Source of the DNA: Dryomyza anilis
Lineage: Eukaryota > Arthropoda > Insecta > Diptera > Dryomyzidae
Length of the DNA: 64,000 bases
Direction: 5' to 3'
NCBI GenBank assembly: GCA_951804985.1
Contig: OX638130.1
Coordinates: forward strand, 105,226,040-105,290,039
The stretch's first letter is position 1. Each line of letters begins with the position of its first letter. The translations under genes and the position numbers were made by a program. The notes beneath the pieces are model-generated. The model saw only the letters and a program-made list of their open reading frames with translations, made no database searches and had not been told where the DNA came from. Positions 11,831 to 22,739 of the stretch are shown here, piece by piece.

Positions 11831-12730
11831 GCTCCTAAAGTCAGTATACTCAAGGTGTATTTAACAAGGTGAGGAAAGTATAAAAACTGTCCTCTTTGTT
11901 TATTTTTAATATTTATATTTGTTTTGTCATTTGTTTTTTGTGTCTCCTCGTTTACGGTTCATTTTAATAAAATAAAATTGTCAAAACTATTTCGGAACAG
12001 ACATAGGACAAATGATCCAAGTGATCCCATCTTCTATCTATCGACAGTCGTGGAAATAAAACGAAAATAATACATTTTTTCACATTTCCAGCGATCCCCA
12101 TAAGCGAAAGCTATGGAGCGATTTATGTAGAAAATTTGTTCGCGGATTTACCAACAACACTTTAAAAATAGTGGTTATATTGTATCCCCTGGATGAAAAC
12201 TTATGCGTTTGTATACGCCCGCTGTGCTTAAGTTTGGAACTAGGTTTTCTACTGTCTAAAACATAGTAATGATTAATCTACCGCTTCATGATTGCTGAGA
12301 AGTTCAATGTTTCAGGACTTCCATTTATGTCCCTTTTTATGCCTTCAACTGCCACGTAATAAATATATACATCAACTGCTTCTGTTATCAAGTAGCTGCT
12401 TAACATGTGGTACCGTGGCACCTTCCATAAAACCAACAAATAAAATCCATTAACTTATTTCGGTCATAGTAATAGTTACAAAATATGAAAAGAATCATTT
12501 AACATTTATCACCACGTAAAATGGGGGGAGGGGAGATTACGCAAAGGGTCGTGGTATTTTTCAAACACCTAACTTTAAAAGATATAACTGCTGACTATTC
12601 TAATACAGCTTGTCTAAGCTTTACCAACGTCGAACACTCGTGCACTTGAGGCAGGATAAGGTGTCTTAAGCGAGTGTGAGGATGTGCTATTGAATTGAAA
12701 ACAACACGTTAATTTATTAGGAAAATGTTA

Positions 12731-13997
12731 CCGTCAACTGGGGTGACTTTGACCCGAAAAACTGTATATGTTGATTTTGTAATGCTTTTAATTCGCTATT
12801 TTGTAATGGAATTAATATTTCATTATTTTATAAAATATTGTAAGTATGTCCTCTTTAAGCATCCGCAAAATTTCATGGTGTAATAACAGTAATTATAAAA
12901 AAAATAAAAATAAAAATGGTGCAAAGTCACCTCGCGCGTGAGGTGACTTTGGCCCAAACATGTTTATCACCAATTTTATCTATGTTTTTATGGAACTATA
13001 AGATGACTATGATACTATATCATCATAAATGTTTTACTGAAAATCCAGATCAATTGAAAGCCATATATTTCAAATAATAAGTATGGTAGCAAGGATTAAT
13101 ATGAAAATGATATAAAACATTTTGTATTTTTCATTAGAACAAGGTTATTTAATGGAAATTACCAAGTAAATTAGTCAACTGATATGTAATATTAATTACA
13201 AAAAATACATTCTGACTATTTTACACTTCTTTTTTAGTAAAGGGCTTATGTGGATCTAGTTTTTAATATTTCTGGATAAATAATGGTCACATCCAGTTTG
13301 TACCCGCCTTAGTTTTGCAATTAACTCAACTCCATTGTTTTTCATTTATATTGTTATGTCACTATCTGCCATTAAATAAGCAAACTAACTAAAATTCAAA
13401 CACGTTTATTTTAAAAATGGGGTAATATAGTATATATTTGGAAAAGAATGGAACAAAAAAACCCACAATTTCACATGAGTTATATTAACATTGGGTATAC
13501 ACGTTCGAATTATATGATGTGGGTTTTAACCGGGTGAAAGTCACCTCCATGTATAGTTTTTTGGCGACTTTAACTCGGGCCAAAATCACCCCAAAAACAT
13601 TAATTTTAAGAACGATTAAATGAAATAAATTATTAAAAATAGTAATGGACTAAAATGACAATACATACATGGTTTATTTGAAAGAAAATATATTAATTTC
13701 TAACATGAACAATGTAACGTATTAATAGCAAACGTATATTTTACATACTAAAATGATTTTGTTCGTAAATAAAATTAATGATTTTTAGCTACATTTACAA
13801 AAATATTAATATGTTGTAATATGAGTGCTAAAAGTTAAGGAAATAGCATAACGCAGATAGAACATGCTTCAAAGAAAATTATTGTAAAAGAAATGAAATC
13901 TTTAAGTCACTTGGATGCTGAGAAAATTTGATTGCAAACATTATTTTTTGTTTGGCCAAAGTCATCTCTGGAAGTCTAAAGTCACCCCAGTTGACGG
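12731..13997. mobile_element. Non-autonomous transposon, TIR CCGTCAACTGGGGTGACTTT
   Basis: Perfect 20-bp terminal inverted repeats (CCGTCAACTGGGGTGACTTT at 12731-12750 and its reverse complement at 13978-13997) are each flanked by TA (12729-12730, 13998-13999), the target duplication of Tc1/mariner-superfamily elements. Length 1267 bp. No long frame inside, so it depends on a transposase from elsewhere. AAAGTCACC words recur inside at about 12923-12950 (as a 28-bp near-perfect palindrome), 13540-13600 and 13960, possibly transposase-binding repeats. Confidence 0.8.
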
Positions 13998-13999
13998 TA

Positions 14000-15560
14000 T
14001 GACATTTTAAAAATTTAATAAAAAGAAATCGGAAAGAAAAACATTTCCTTTATGAACAAAAACAAATTAATTGACGTTATTATACAGAAAATTTCAATAA
14101 AACAAAAATCACACTGACTTTTTGTACAGACAAATATTTCAAATTTGAAATATGTGTACAGAATTACGCTCAAATTTTTAGCCTCTCCAAATTTTGCTCA
14201 CCTTGAGTATACTAAAATACTAAAGCGTTCCTAAAGCGTTCTTGAATGAGACTCTTTTATGAATTATATTTTAGAGCGCTCCTAAATATACGACTTATAT
14301 GAGTCCACAATCTTAAATTCCACTTTATTACATTTTTTAAAATATGGCACCATTATTTATTTTAATTTATTTTAACTAAAGACTTTTCATTATAAAAAAA
14401 TAAATAAAAATAATGTGTGTGATGTAAGTAAAGAACATTGCACTCTTATTTCAAAGATCGCTTATTCAATGAACTTTTCCGTCTTTGAATGATTAGCTGA
14501 TATTGTTTATATATATTAACTATAAAATAATTGTTTTAATATGGCCTGTTTTGTAATTTATACTAAATCGTAGAATATTAGAGTCGTAATCAACAACATA
14601 AAATAACAAAATAATTGTAAATAAATCGCTATAGACAAAATATGTAAAAAAAAAAAGTAAAAGCATCCAAAAGTGCATAACGTAAAAAAGGAGAAATTGC
14701 GAAAATAAAAATGCCAAACATTTAGTTCTTACTGTCAAACGCTTGAAATGCGACTTAAATGATATAGTCATATGAAGAAATTAAATTCGACCTAACTTTT
14801 TAAAATCAATCAAATTGAATTAAATGTTTGCTCAATTTTCTCATATTTTGAATAGTCTAAAAAATATTGTATGCACTATTAAACAAAAACATAATTATGA
14901 ATTTTATAGTCCTATTCTATATTATAATTGTCACTCATAATTCTTCAACGATGACAATTGAAGTCAACTTTTTACGAAATTGTGATAATTGTGACTAAGC
15001 GCACTATTGTGATCGAGTTGAGTTTGTGGCTCGTGTTAGATTTGGGGGCAATTAAATTGTTCCTCATATACTTTAATTTCTTTAATTTAATATTCTTATC
15101 TATTGTTTTTACAATAAATTTATTAAAATATTTTAGTAATTGCTTAGCAACAAAGCGATTAACTTGCCGGAACTATGAGCATACACTATGTCAACGATTT
15201 GAATATTCATTGTTTTCTTTTACTATTTATAGACTCTTCTGGAATATGTTAAATTATTATAATAAAAAAACAAATATTATTTTGGAAACTTACATCAACA
15301 ATGACGATATTTTACAAGTCAAATTTATCAACAACATTTTCAAAATATCATTATTTGGTTTATAAAAATCATAGTATATATAAAAATGTATGTCCGATGA
15401 GTATAAAATAAAGAAAATGTATCTATTTGTGATATATAGGTATCAAATGACATTTACAAATATTTCAATAACTTTACGGACTTAGAACATAAAACGAATC
15501 GAGTGACGCTAGATGATTCGAGTCATTTCGGTCTATAAATTTCATTTTACCTGTCTTTCA
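14000..15560. other. AT-rich intergenic DNA
   Basis: No gene recognised. The 135-codon frame at 14958-15365 is Ile/Leu/Phe/Asn rich without a family I know, and lies in ordinary AT-rich sequence; I treat it as chance. An imperfect tandem TAAAGCGTTC pair occurs at 14221-14242. Confidence 0.35.
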
Positions 15561-15566
15561 TAGAAT

Positions 15567-15884
15567 CTAGATTTGTTGCGCCAACCAACTCTTCATCCCA
15601 CCGACTTATTCGATTCTCTCAACCGCTTAGTAGGCGGTTTGTGTCAATACTAAAAGAGTTGTAGTTTGGACTACAACCAGTTTCGAAAAAGTTTTAGAAC
15701 AATTTAGTACAGTTGTAGTACAACTGGTATTGTGTATAGACTAAGTAATATTTCAAGCGCCAACCGCATATGGCAGTTCCGCCAACAAATTCGAAGACAA
15801 CTCGTTTTAACCGAATGAAGTTGGTTGTTACAACTAACGTTTTCGTTGTTCCAACCTTATGCTAAAAGAGGATTTTTCTGTGTG
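15567..15884 (+). mobile_element. TTGCGCCAACCAACTC repeat, copy a
   Basis: Shares a string of blocks with 17637-17940 (inverted), 18462-18600 (partial) and 26926-27215: GTTGCGCCAAC, TTATTCG, AAGAGTTGTA, GTACAACTGG/ TAGTACA, TGTGTATAGACTA, AACCGAA and a CTGTGTG end. About 320 bp, no coding capacity. It lies 0.7 kb upstream of the third reductase-like gene. Confidence 0.65.
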
Positions 15885-16421
15885 TATCTTTTGTTCAATT
15901 TTACTTATCAGACATATATCTCTTTCAAACTTCGTCGAATTTGACAATTGTTAACATCATCGTCGTTTTATTGATTTCCAAACTCTAATTTCTAACGTTT
16001 TTTTTTAACGTTTGAGTGTGTTAATTAGAAACATTAAGGAAAACTTTTTGGAATAAAAAATTTTTTTGTTATGACAAATCTTTGGACTATGTAGCTGAAA
16101 AAGACCATTTTTGAAAACACGCCATCAATACGTGTTACATTTAGTAAATTCTAAAAGTGAATACTATTCAGTGCCATATTATAAAACAGGCCAAAGACTA
16201 GACGACTTAAACTAATCAGCGATAATTCTAAATGGCATAATCAATACATAATGTATCTCCCTCACTGAGTAGATCATGTCAAGCTTAATAAACCCAGAAA
16301 TCAGCACTTATCAGCAACTAAACAAAAAAAATAGCTGTGGCGGGAAATATTTTCTATATACTATCTGAAAATATAGACGGTACAGAATGCTAAATACGAG
16401 TTAAAGTCAATGGTTGTGGCA

Positions 16422-16455
16422 TTTATAAGTTTCAGTACAGTCGTACATTCAGCAG
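16422..16455 (+). promoter_or_regulatory. Core promoter of the third reductase-like gene
   Basis: TTTATAAG at 16422-16429, with an initiator-like TTCAGCAGT whose A is 16451, 27-29 bases downstream. This is the normal TATA-to-start distance in flies, and the ATG is 130 bases further on. Read from sequence; not confirmed by transcript data. Confidence 0.5.
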
Positions 16456-16581
16456 TGATCAAACGTCTCTAAAACTTCAACAGGCCACTTAATAGTGTTC
16501 CACACAGTCCTCGACTTCATTCAATTAGCCTGCATTAATTTATTTTTTTAAAAGAAAATCTAATATAAATTTTTGATAAAC

Positions 16582-17394
16582 ATGGCTGCAAAAACTGTTG
16601 ATTTGCATCAACGTTGCTTCTTTGTCCTGAGCGGACTTTCGAATACACTCGGAAAATCTTTGGCCATCGAAATGTGTCGCCGTTTTAAACCAGGCTCGGT
16701 TGCGGTACTGATCGAGGCTTCCGAGGAGAATTTGCAGGAGGTTAAGAAAGAGATACAATATCTCGAGAATGGAGTCGAGGTCGTTGGTTGCTGCATTGGT
16801 GATTGGCAAACCACAAATGCCTCCATGTTTGGCCAACTTTTGGACAGCTCGCTGAGCAGTTATGCTGCTGCAAACTTTGAGCTGGCCTTCATCATGCACA
16901 ACGAGGGTACAGGTGCTACACACAAACTAATGGAACCACAGGAGGAAAACTCTTGGTTGTCCTACGTCCAAGAGAATTTGTACTCGACCGTGGCACTGAA
17001 TCAAGAGTTCCTGAAGCTGCAACAATTCGAGGGTGTGGAAAAGCTGGTGGTAAACATAAGTTCCAGCCTGCAGTTGCAGCCGTTCGTCTACAACTCGTTG
17101 ATGGGCTCATGCCAAGTGGCACGTGAAATGTACTTCCGCGCCATGGCTGACACGGAAGGACGCAATTGTGTATCCGTGCTGACTTATGCACCTGGCATCA
17201 TGACAACACACATGCCATGCGTTGATCTGAACAATAACACCATTGATTTGGATGATCTGAATGTAGATGAGAAATTGCTGAAGATGCCACGTGTATCCGC
17301 GGAGGAGTCTACACTCAAGCTTATCAATATCCTGCAGAATATGTCATTTTGCTCTGGACACGATGTCGACTACTACGACACTTTCCACTTATGA
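16582..17394 (+). CDS. Sepiapterin-reductase-like SDR with lost catalytic residues
   Basis: 270 residues from ATG 16582 (AAACATGG context; no earlier in-frame ATG). Family membership is clear: ALNQEFLK, EKLVVNISS, AREMYF, YAPGI, and a C-terminal CSGHDVDYYD match the two neighbouring sepiapterin reductases. The nucleotide motif TGASRGIG has become SGLSNTLG (17-24), HNAG is HNEG, and the catalytic YCAGK is MGSCQ (174-178), so both Tyr and Lys are gone. The frame is intact with moderate codon bias, so this is a maintained protein and probably a pseudoenzyme. In Drosophila a related gene (CG12116) sits next to Sptr; I infer orthology from place and similarity. Its role is unknown to me; binding of pterin or partnering with the active enzyme are guesses. 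Confidence 0.88.
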   Translation: MAAKTVDLHQRCFFVLSGLSNTLGKSLAIEMCRRFKPGSVAVLIEASEENLQEVKKEIQYLENGVEVVGCCIGDWQTTNASMFGQLLDSSLSSYAAANFELAFIMHNEGTGATHKLMEPQEENSWLSYVQENLYSTVALNQEFLKLQQFEGVEKLVVNISSSLQLQPFVYNSLMGSCQVAREMYFRAMADTEGRNCVSVLTYAPGIMTTHMPCVDLNNNTIDLDDLNVDEKLLKMPRVSAEESTLKLINILQNMSFCSGHDVDYYDTFHL

Positions 17395-17511
17395 GTAGTA
17401 CTGTGCAAATATTACGATTACGTCCTGCTCGCAGGTTCGGTAAATGGTAATATTTTCATAATATTCAAAAAATTTGATTACGAAGAGAATGACGTTCATT
17501 TTGATGGCGCT

Positions 17512-17517
17512 AATAAA
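17512..17517 (+). terminator. PolyA signal AATAAA of the reductase-like gene
   Basis: AATAAA 118 bases after the stop codon at 17394, with no competing signal closer. Confidence 0.5.
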
Positions 17518-17636
17518 ATGTTGACGAAATTTGCTTTTGAAAATGATGACGAGCAAGATGAAAAGAAAATTTTGTAGTTGTTTTATTTTGAGTACGTATT
17601 TTTTTACATTTAGGTTGATTAATTATGAATTAGTTT

Positions 17637-17940
17637 ACACAGAAAAATGATCTTTTCGCATGAGGTTGAAAGAACGAAAAACTCAGTTGTACCAACTAAC
17701 GTCACTCGGTTAAATCGAATTGTCTACAAATTTTTTGTCTGATATGCCATATTAGCCTATACACTTGAAATATTATTCTATACACACTCCCATTGGTTCT
17801 AAATCTGTACTAAATTGTTCGAAATTGATTGCAGTACAAACTACAACTCATATTTTTGACAATAACAACCGACGAAGCGGTTGAGAGATCCATATAAATT
17901 GGTTGGGCATAGAGTTGGTTGGCGCAAAAAATCTCTACTA
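17637..17940 (-). mobile_element. TTGCGCCAACCAACTC repeat, copy b (inverted)
   Basis: Reverse orientation to copy a: starts ACACAGAAAAATGATC, ends GGTTGGCGCAAAAAATCTCT. Matches copy a through most of its length. Located 240 bp downstream of the third reductase-like gene, so the gene sits between two inverted copies. Confidence 0.65.
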
Positions 17941-18461
17941 TGAGTGTAGTGGTCTTGTAAAGAATATAGGCTTTTCACAATATTCAGTTAGGTGTTTCAA
18001 TCCCATGTATTCCATATTTATCTAAAACTGAATTCGTTTCACAACAGAATACAAATTCGACTGGAACTAGAGTCGTTTATTTATGTGTTGAAATTTGTGC
18101 TGGTTTAAGTTGCTATAATTAATTTTATTTTTGTCAATAGATTTAATTCTCAAATCTTTTATTTTTTAAAATTTGAATTTAAAAAAAAGTTTAAAAGATA
18201 TGTAATGCAATTAGTAGTAAAAATTTTCATCTAATATACCATTAAAACAATTTATCGCGAAATATGTTTGCAAAATGTAATGAAAAATGCTACTGTGTTT
18301 CATAAAATCATAATTTACGTACAAAATTGCTAAAGATTTCGAATTAAAATAAATTAAAGTACCTACAAATTAATTGGGTTTCAATTTCCTTTCTAAAAAA
18401 AAAAATAAAAATTCTTAAAATCAATTTGTGGATATCAAATAATAAAATTGATAAAATTGTT

Positions 18462-18600
18462 GCGCCCATTAACTTATTCGGTACACTCATCTGTTTAGTC
18501 GGTTCTACAACCAATATAAAACAGTTTAAAAACCACTGGGTGTGTGTTTATGATTAAATTTCAAGTTCGAACAGAATATAGCAGTTCCATCGAGCGTATT
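18462..18600 (+). mobile_element. TTGCGCC repeat, truncated copy c
   Basis: Partial match to copy a: GTTGCGCCCATTAACTTATT, then TTAGTCGGTT..CTACAACCAAT and a TATAGCAGTTCC end. The rest is lost. Confidence 0.45.
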
Positions 18601-19090
18601 AATTAATCGATTAATTTGTTTTTTTTTAATTATTAATTAATGATTTTTCAAAATTTTAAATTATTTTAAAATGAAATTATTTTATGCAACTACATTAGAA
18701 AATGATGTCAACCTTAATTGGTAATTCGAAGTTTATAAAACTAAAATCTAAATTCAAAAATCCGATAAATCTTTAAGAATGTATTCAATGAGAAAACTTT
18801 TGAATTTGCAAATTAAAGTTTAATTTTTTGAAGTTTAATTTTCAGTAAGTATTATGCCGTATAATGAATGAAAATAAAAATAATAAATTAATAATTAAAA
18901 AATAATAATTAACAAATATTTAACTAAATTTAAATCTATTTACAATGATTTAAGATTAGTCACAAAAAATAGTGGGATTTTTATAATGCAAAAAAACCCC
19001 ACTTTTTTTCGAACTCTGTCGTGCGAAATTTTCGAACATTTTGATTGATGACAAAAACAACAAATAACATTTCTCGCCAAACGTCACTTT
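18601..19090. other. AT-rich DNA with clustered TTAAT/ATTAAT words
   Basis: Contains ATTAATTAATCGATTAATTT near 18598 and many ATTAAT words that resemble homeodomain sites, but such words are expected in sequence this AT-rich. No gene seen. Confidence 0.3.
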
Positions 19091-19092
19091 TT

Positions 19093-19519
19093 TCATTGAC
19101 TGCGCTCTGTTTTCTTTTTTTGGTTCGATTTCTGTGTTTTTTCTTCGTCGCTTTTAAAAGTTATTTTTAAATTTAATAAATTAAAAATGTGAACTACAAC
19201 AAAATGTGCGATTGTATAAACAAAATACAAGAAAGTGACGTCATTTGTTTGAGTGCAAAAGCAAAAAGAAAATTTCAATAATAAGTAGAAAAATAGTGTG
19301 TGAAGTGGGTGGGTGGAGAAAAAGTAGAAATAGAAATTGTTACTGACTGCTGTAATGAGCAATGAGCAACTTGGAGCTAATCCACTGTTGGTGAACAAGT
19401 GTTTCTTGGGCTGGCATGCAGTCAAGTCGCGTTTGTTGTCGCCATCGCATTCACATTTCACATAACCACAACAAAAACGGCCACAACAGATTCATCTAGG
19501 CCAAGTTTAGAACTACGTG
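19093..19519 (+). promoter_or_regulatory. Possible noncoding 5' exon ending at a GTAAGT donor
   Basis: A stretch of mixed composition (CATTGACTGCGCTCTG, GTGGGTGGGTGGAG, ACAACAAAAACGGCCACAAC) unlike the AT-rich surroundings, ending ACTACGTG|GTAAGTCTTTT with the donor at 19520. It could be an upstream noncoding exon of the anoctamin gene or of an unannotated transcript. The two ORFs here overlap antiparallel and show no family features. Confidence 0.25.
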
Positions 19520-19789
19520 GTAAGTCTTTTGTGTCGCACGCTACTGCACTAAGCAACTCCACCAACAACAACAACACTCTTGACTAACACTTTATTTGCA
19601 GGTTTTACTGCTACTACTTTGACTACTTGATCCTTAATTTTATTGTAATTCATTTAAAAAACAACAAATGATTCATCTCTATCTACTTTGCATCTTCTAA
19701 AAAACACTTAAACTGCTTCTCGGAATATTGCACTGTAAATTCTTGATTCAGAATGTAAAGCAAATAAAATTCACTAATTTTTATTAGCA

Positions 19790-20090
19790 TTTACTGGCTT
19801 GCTATCTAACTGTGCTGTTGCAATAGTCACTGTCTGTTGTTGCCTTCACTATTGCCTGTCATCAATGACGCTCCGCTACCGCCGCACCTCGTTGTTCACA
19901 GTATTTACAACTGGCAAAACATTGTCCAACTCAACTAGTTAGTGTTTTACCTAAGGAAACCCTTCATGCGATACACTGACCTAATAAAAGCTTCTTGTAG
20001 CTACTACGTCCATTGCCAAAGGCGGCATTTACAACGCGTTAGCTCCTTTGCAACACCTTTAACAACACCCGGTAGCATGGGTGCGTCTTT
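19790..20090 (+). other. GC-richer island, possible regulatory DNA or noncoding exon
   Basis: Richer in G and C than its neighbours, with words such as ACGCTCCGCTACCGCCGCAC and CTTTAACAACACCCGGTAGC. No convincing frame. Candidate conserved control region. Confidence 0.2.
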
Positions 20091-20627
20091 TGTTTTATGT
20101 TTTTCATTGCAAAAATCACATTTGATTTTATTAATACATTCAAATTTAAATGTGAGGCTAATATCAACCAGCAACATTGCGTGCGTGTCTTTGATTTTGT
20201 TCTGGGTTTAATTGTCGCTGGTCACGTGTTGCCCTTTGCGAATTTTTCGCAAATACCCTTTGAGGGTTTTAGTTCTTTGATTCCGTTTTCAATTTGTTGA
20301 CTAAATTCTAAACTTTTTTCAATTTGTTTTAAGATTTTGTATATTTTTTTAGTACAATATACATTTTTTTTCCAATATCGATAAACGCGATTTTTTTGTT
20401 GGTGCATTCCATATATCATTTAATATTTTAATTGGAAATATCAGCTTTTATCAGTCTCTATTCAGAATAGAAGAATTCAGATCTTTACAAAAGTTATTTA
20501 GAAAAAAATATTTGACCGACGTTTTTTTTTTCATTTTATTGTCAAGGTCAAAGTCAAATTGGCGTAGTCAAATTTGAATATAAAAAAATAATGAAAATAT
20601 TTCAATAATCTAAAGAATACACTAAGG

Positions 20628-20853
20628 ATGTGTGTGAGTTCGACTAAATTGCTCACTACGGGATTTCTTTCGATAGCCATTCGGTAACCGGTAATTGTTA
20701 AAGTCCCTAATAAATCAATTATCATATATATGTTTGCTGGCTTCCAATTTAGTTCAATTTAGTTTGCTCGAAAATTTGCTAAATTGAAAAGTAAACGCTG
20801 CATTACCGACAAAATTTAGTTTAGTCAGCAATTTAGTCGAACTCGCACACACC
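20628..20853. mobile_element. Palindrome-ended MITE, TIR AGGATGTGTGTGAGTTCGAC
   Basis: Left end AGGATGTGTGTGAGTTCGAC then TAAATTGC; right end GCAATTTAGTCGAACTCGCA then CACACCCT is its reverse complement with a few changes. About 226 bp, AT-rich inside, with GGTAACCGGTAATT and CATTACCGAC words. Confidence 0.65.
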
Positions 20854-21060
20854 CTAAATTGAATGAGGTTACATTCAATTAAATATCGATAACCGATAAT
20901 TATTGAAAATCGTATTCATTTGATTGTCATCTGTTTGAATGCTCTCATTCAATTTAGTTGAATTTAGATTGCTCGAAAATTTGATAAATTGAAATGTGAA
21001 CACTGCATTACCGACAAAATTTAGTTCAGCTTCAAATTTAGTCAAACTCGCACACACCCT
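20854..21060. mobile_element. Second, partial copy of the AGGATGTGTGTGAG MITE
   Basis: Follows the first copy directly. Shares ATCGATAACCGATAATT, TTGCTCGAAAATTTG, CACTGCATTACCGACAAAAT and the CAAACTCGCACACACCCT end. The left TIR is degraded. Confidence 0.55.
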
Positions 21061-21426
21061 TAATAATAAATGCTTACAAAAAAGAAAAACCAGCGATCAA
21101 AATAACAAATTTTCTAAATTCTACTATTGAAATATAAATTATCAATGCAATAAGAAAATTTCTGATTGAAGTATTGTCGTGATCGACAAAAATTTTGACA
21201 GATATATCGTCGTTGTAGCTGTAAAAGTCACCAACTATCATTTAAAAATTTAAATAGAAGGTTAGAAAAAATTAATTTTGATTCTACGGTTTCTAATCGA
21301 TAAGACGTTGACATAAATTGCTGAGAATATGTCAATCTTTCGAATGGTATTTCAACTATTGATATTTATCAAATAGTTTTTATAATATTAATCAATAAGC
21401 TTAAAAAATATTATTTTAGAAAAATG

Positions 21427-22452
21427 TATTTAGGATGTGTGCTAGTATGTCTAAATATAAAGACTAAACTAAATTGTTGCGTTTTCATTTGATCGCTATC
21501 CGATATTTGGAATTCGTTAAAGTCGGTAATAAATAGATAATCATCTGAGTGTTTGCTGTCATCCAATTTTGTTAAAATTAGATCTCTTCAAAATGTGCTA
21601 AATTACATAGTAAACACTGCATTACCGTCAACTGTAGTTTATTGTCGAGTAAAGACTAAATTGTGGCTAATATCGCCATAGCAGTGCGTAAGTGTATTTC
21701 GTCGTTGTAGAACGAAAAGTCACCAAATATATTTTCAAAATGCCAAATATTCATTTACAAAATTCTTTATATATCTGTCAATTTTTAATCGATGATCTCA
21801 ATTTTTTTACCACATGATAAGAAAATGCAAATCTATCAATTGATAGATTCAACTTTAAAAATGCATCAATTACTTTTTATAATATTAATCAACAAACTCG
21901 AAATTTAAGTTTTTCATCAAATTTTCGTTTTCAATGGTTTTTCAATAAGAGCGCTACAAATGTTTTTTTCAAGGGTTTTTCAACAAGGACGCTACAAAAA
22001 TAGAGCGACAGGGACAGCAAACGACGCCATATTTCTTGTCGCTCTTTTGACATTTCTCTTCAGTAAGGTTTGCCATTTCATGATGGAAACAACGAATCGA
22101 AATTATTAAAATTTACTACCGAAATTCAAATTCGTATATCTTTCCATCATGAAATGGCAAACCTTACTGAAGAGAAATGTCAAAAGAGCGACAAGAAATA
22201 TGAGGTCGTTTGCTGTCCCTGTGGCTCTATTTTTGTAGCGTCCCTGTTGAAAAACCCTTTACAACGGCGATAGGCTTACTGTGCACTGTTTTATCGATAT
22301 TAGCACTTTGACTAAATATTAACATTTATTCGCACAGGCTCTAAGTCTTTAAATTTAAACAAACTCGCACACATCCCTAGTAAGGGTTTTATTTCTACAA
22401 GTACGATTTACAGTTTTTGTTTAGTAGCTAGACAAACTCGCACACATCCTAA
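21427..22452. mobile_element. Third copy of the AGGATGTGTGTGAG MITE with insertions
   Basis: Begins TTAGGATGTGTGCTAG; inner block at 21480-21660 matches copies one and two (CGATATTTGG, AATAAATAGATAATCATCTG, CACTGCATTACCGTCAACTG). The end CAAACTCGCACACATCC occurs twice, at about 22363-22379 and 22432-22450, because a 70-bp block (TTTATTTCTACAAGNACGAT) is tandemly duplicated. A separate 289-bp palindrome sits inside. Confidence 0.5.
21971..22259. mobile_element. Large near-perfect palindrome, 119-bp arms
   Basis: Arms 21971-22089 and 22141-22259 are reverse complements with about four mismatches by eye; the loop is 51 nt. The arms read AAGGGTTTTTCAACAAGGAC.. and include GCGACAGGGACAGCAAACGA. 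An imperfect extra copy of the arm tip (GGTTTTTCAATAAGAGCGCT) precedes it at 21938. Foldback-type non-autonomous element, apparently young. The 67-codon ORF over the right arm is incidental. Confidence 0.75.
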
Positions 22453-22602
22453 GTAACAGATTTATTTCTACAAGGACGATTTAAAGATTTTTTGTATACT
22501 TATTACTGAAATTATTTAAGTGTATTATTTTAATTTAATACTGCAACGACAATATTTAAGTTTTATACAGTTCAAAAAGTGATATACCCAACAGCAACAT
22601 TC

Positions 22603-22732
22603 TGCCTAACCTATAAATGAAATAAAGTCGACTTTCAAAAAAGTATCAGCTTTTTGACATCTAAATATGTCGAAACTGAACTGTCGAAAGAGAAAAGTGT
22701 CGACTTTAGTTCTTTTTTCGGCTAGACTGATT
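22603..22732. mobile_element. GCCTAACCTATAAA hairpin MITE, diverged copy
   Basis: Shares GCCTAACCNATAAANGAAAT, GTCGACTTT and AAGTATCAGCTTTT with the much better preserved hairpin at 36171-36302. The right arm is degraded. Confidence 0.5.
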
Positions 22733-22739
22733 TAATACT

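Noticed and set aside
14958..15365. 135-codon ORF
   Set aside because: AT-rich, Ile/Phe/Asn-dominated, no motif or codon signal, no recognisable promoter or relatives here.
18595..18660. Homeodomain-binding cluster
   Set aside because: ATTAAT words occur at this density by chance in such AT-rich DNA; no conservation data.
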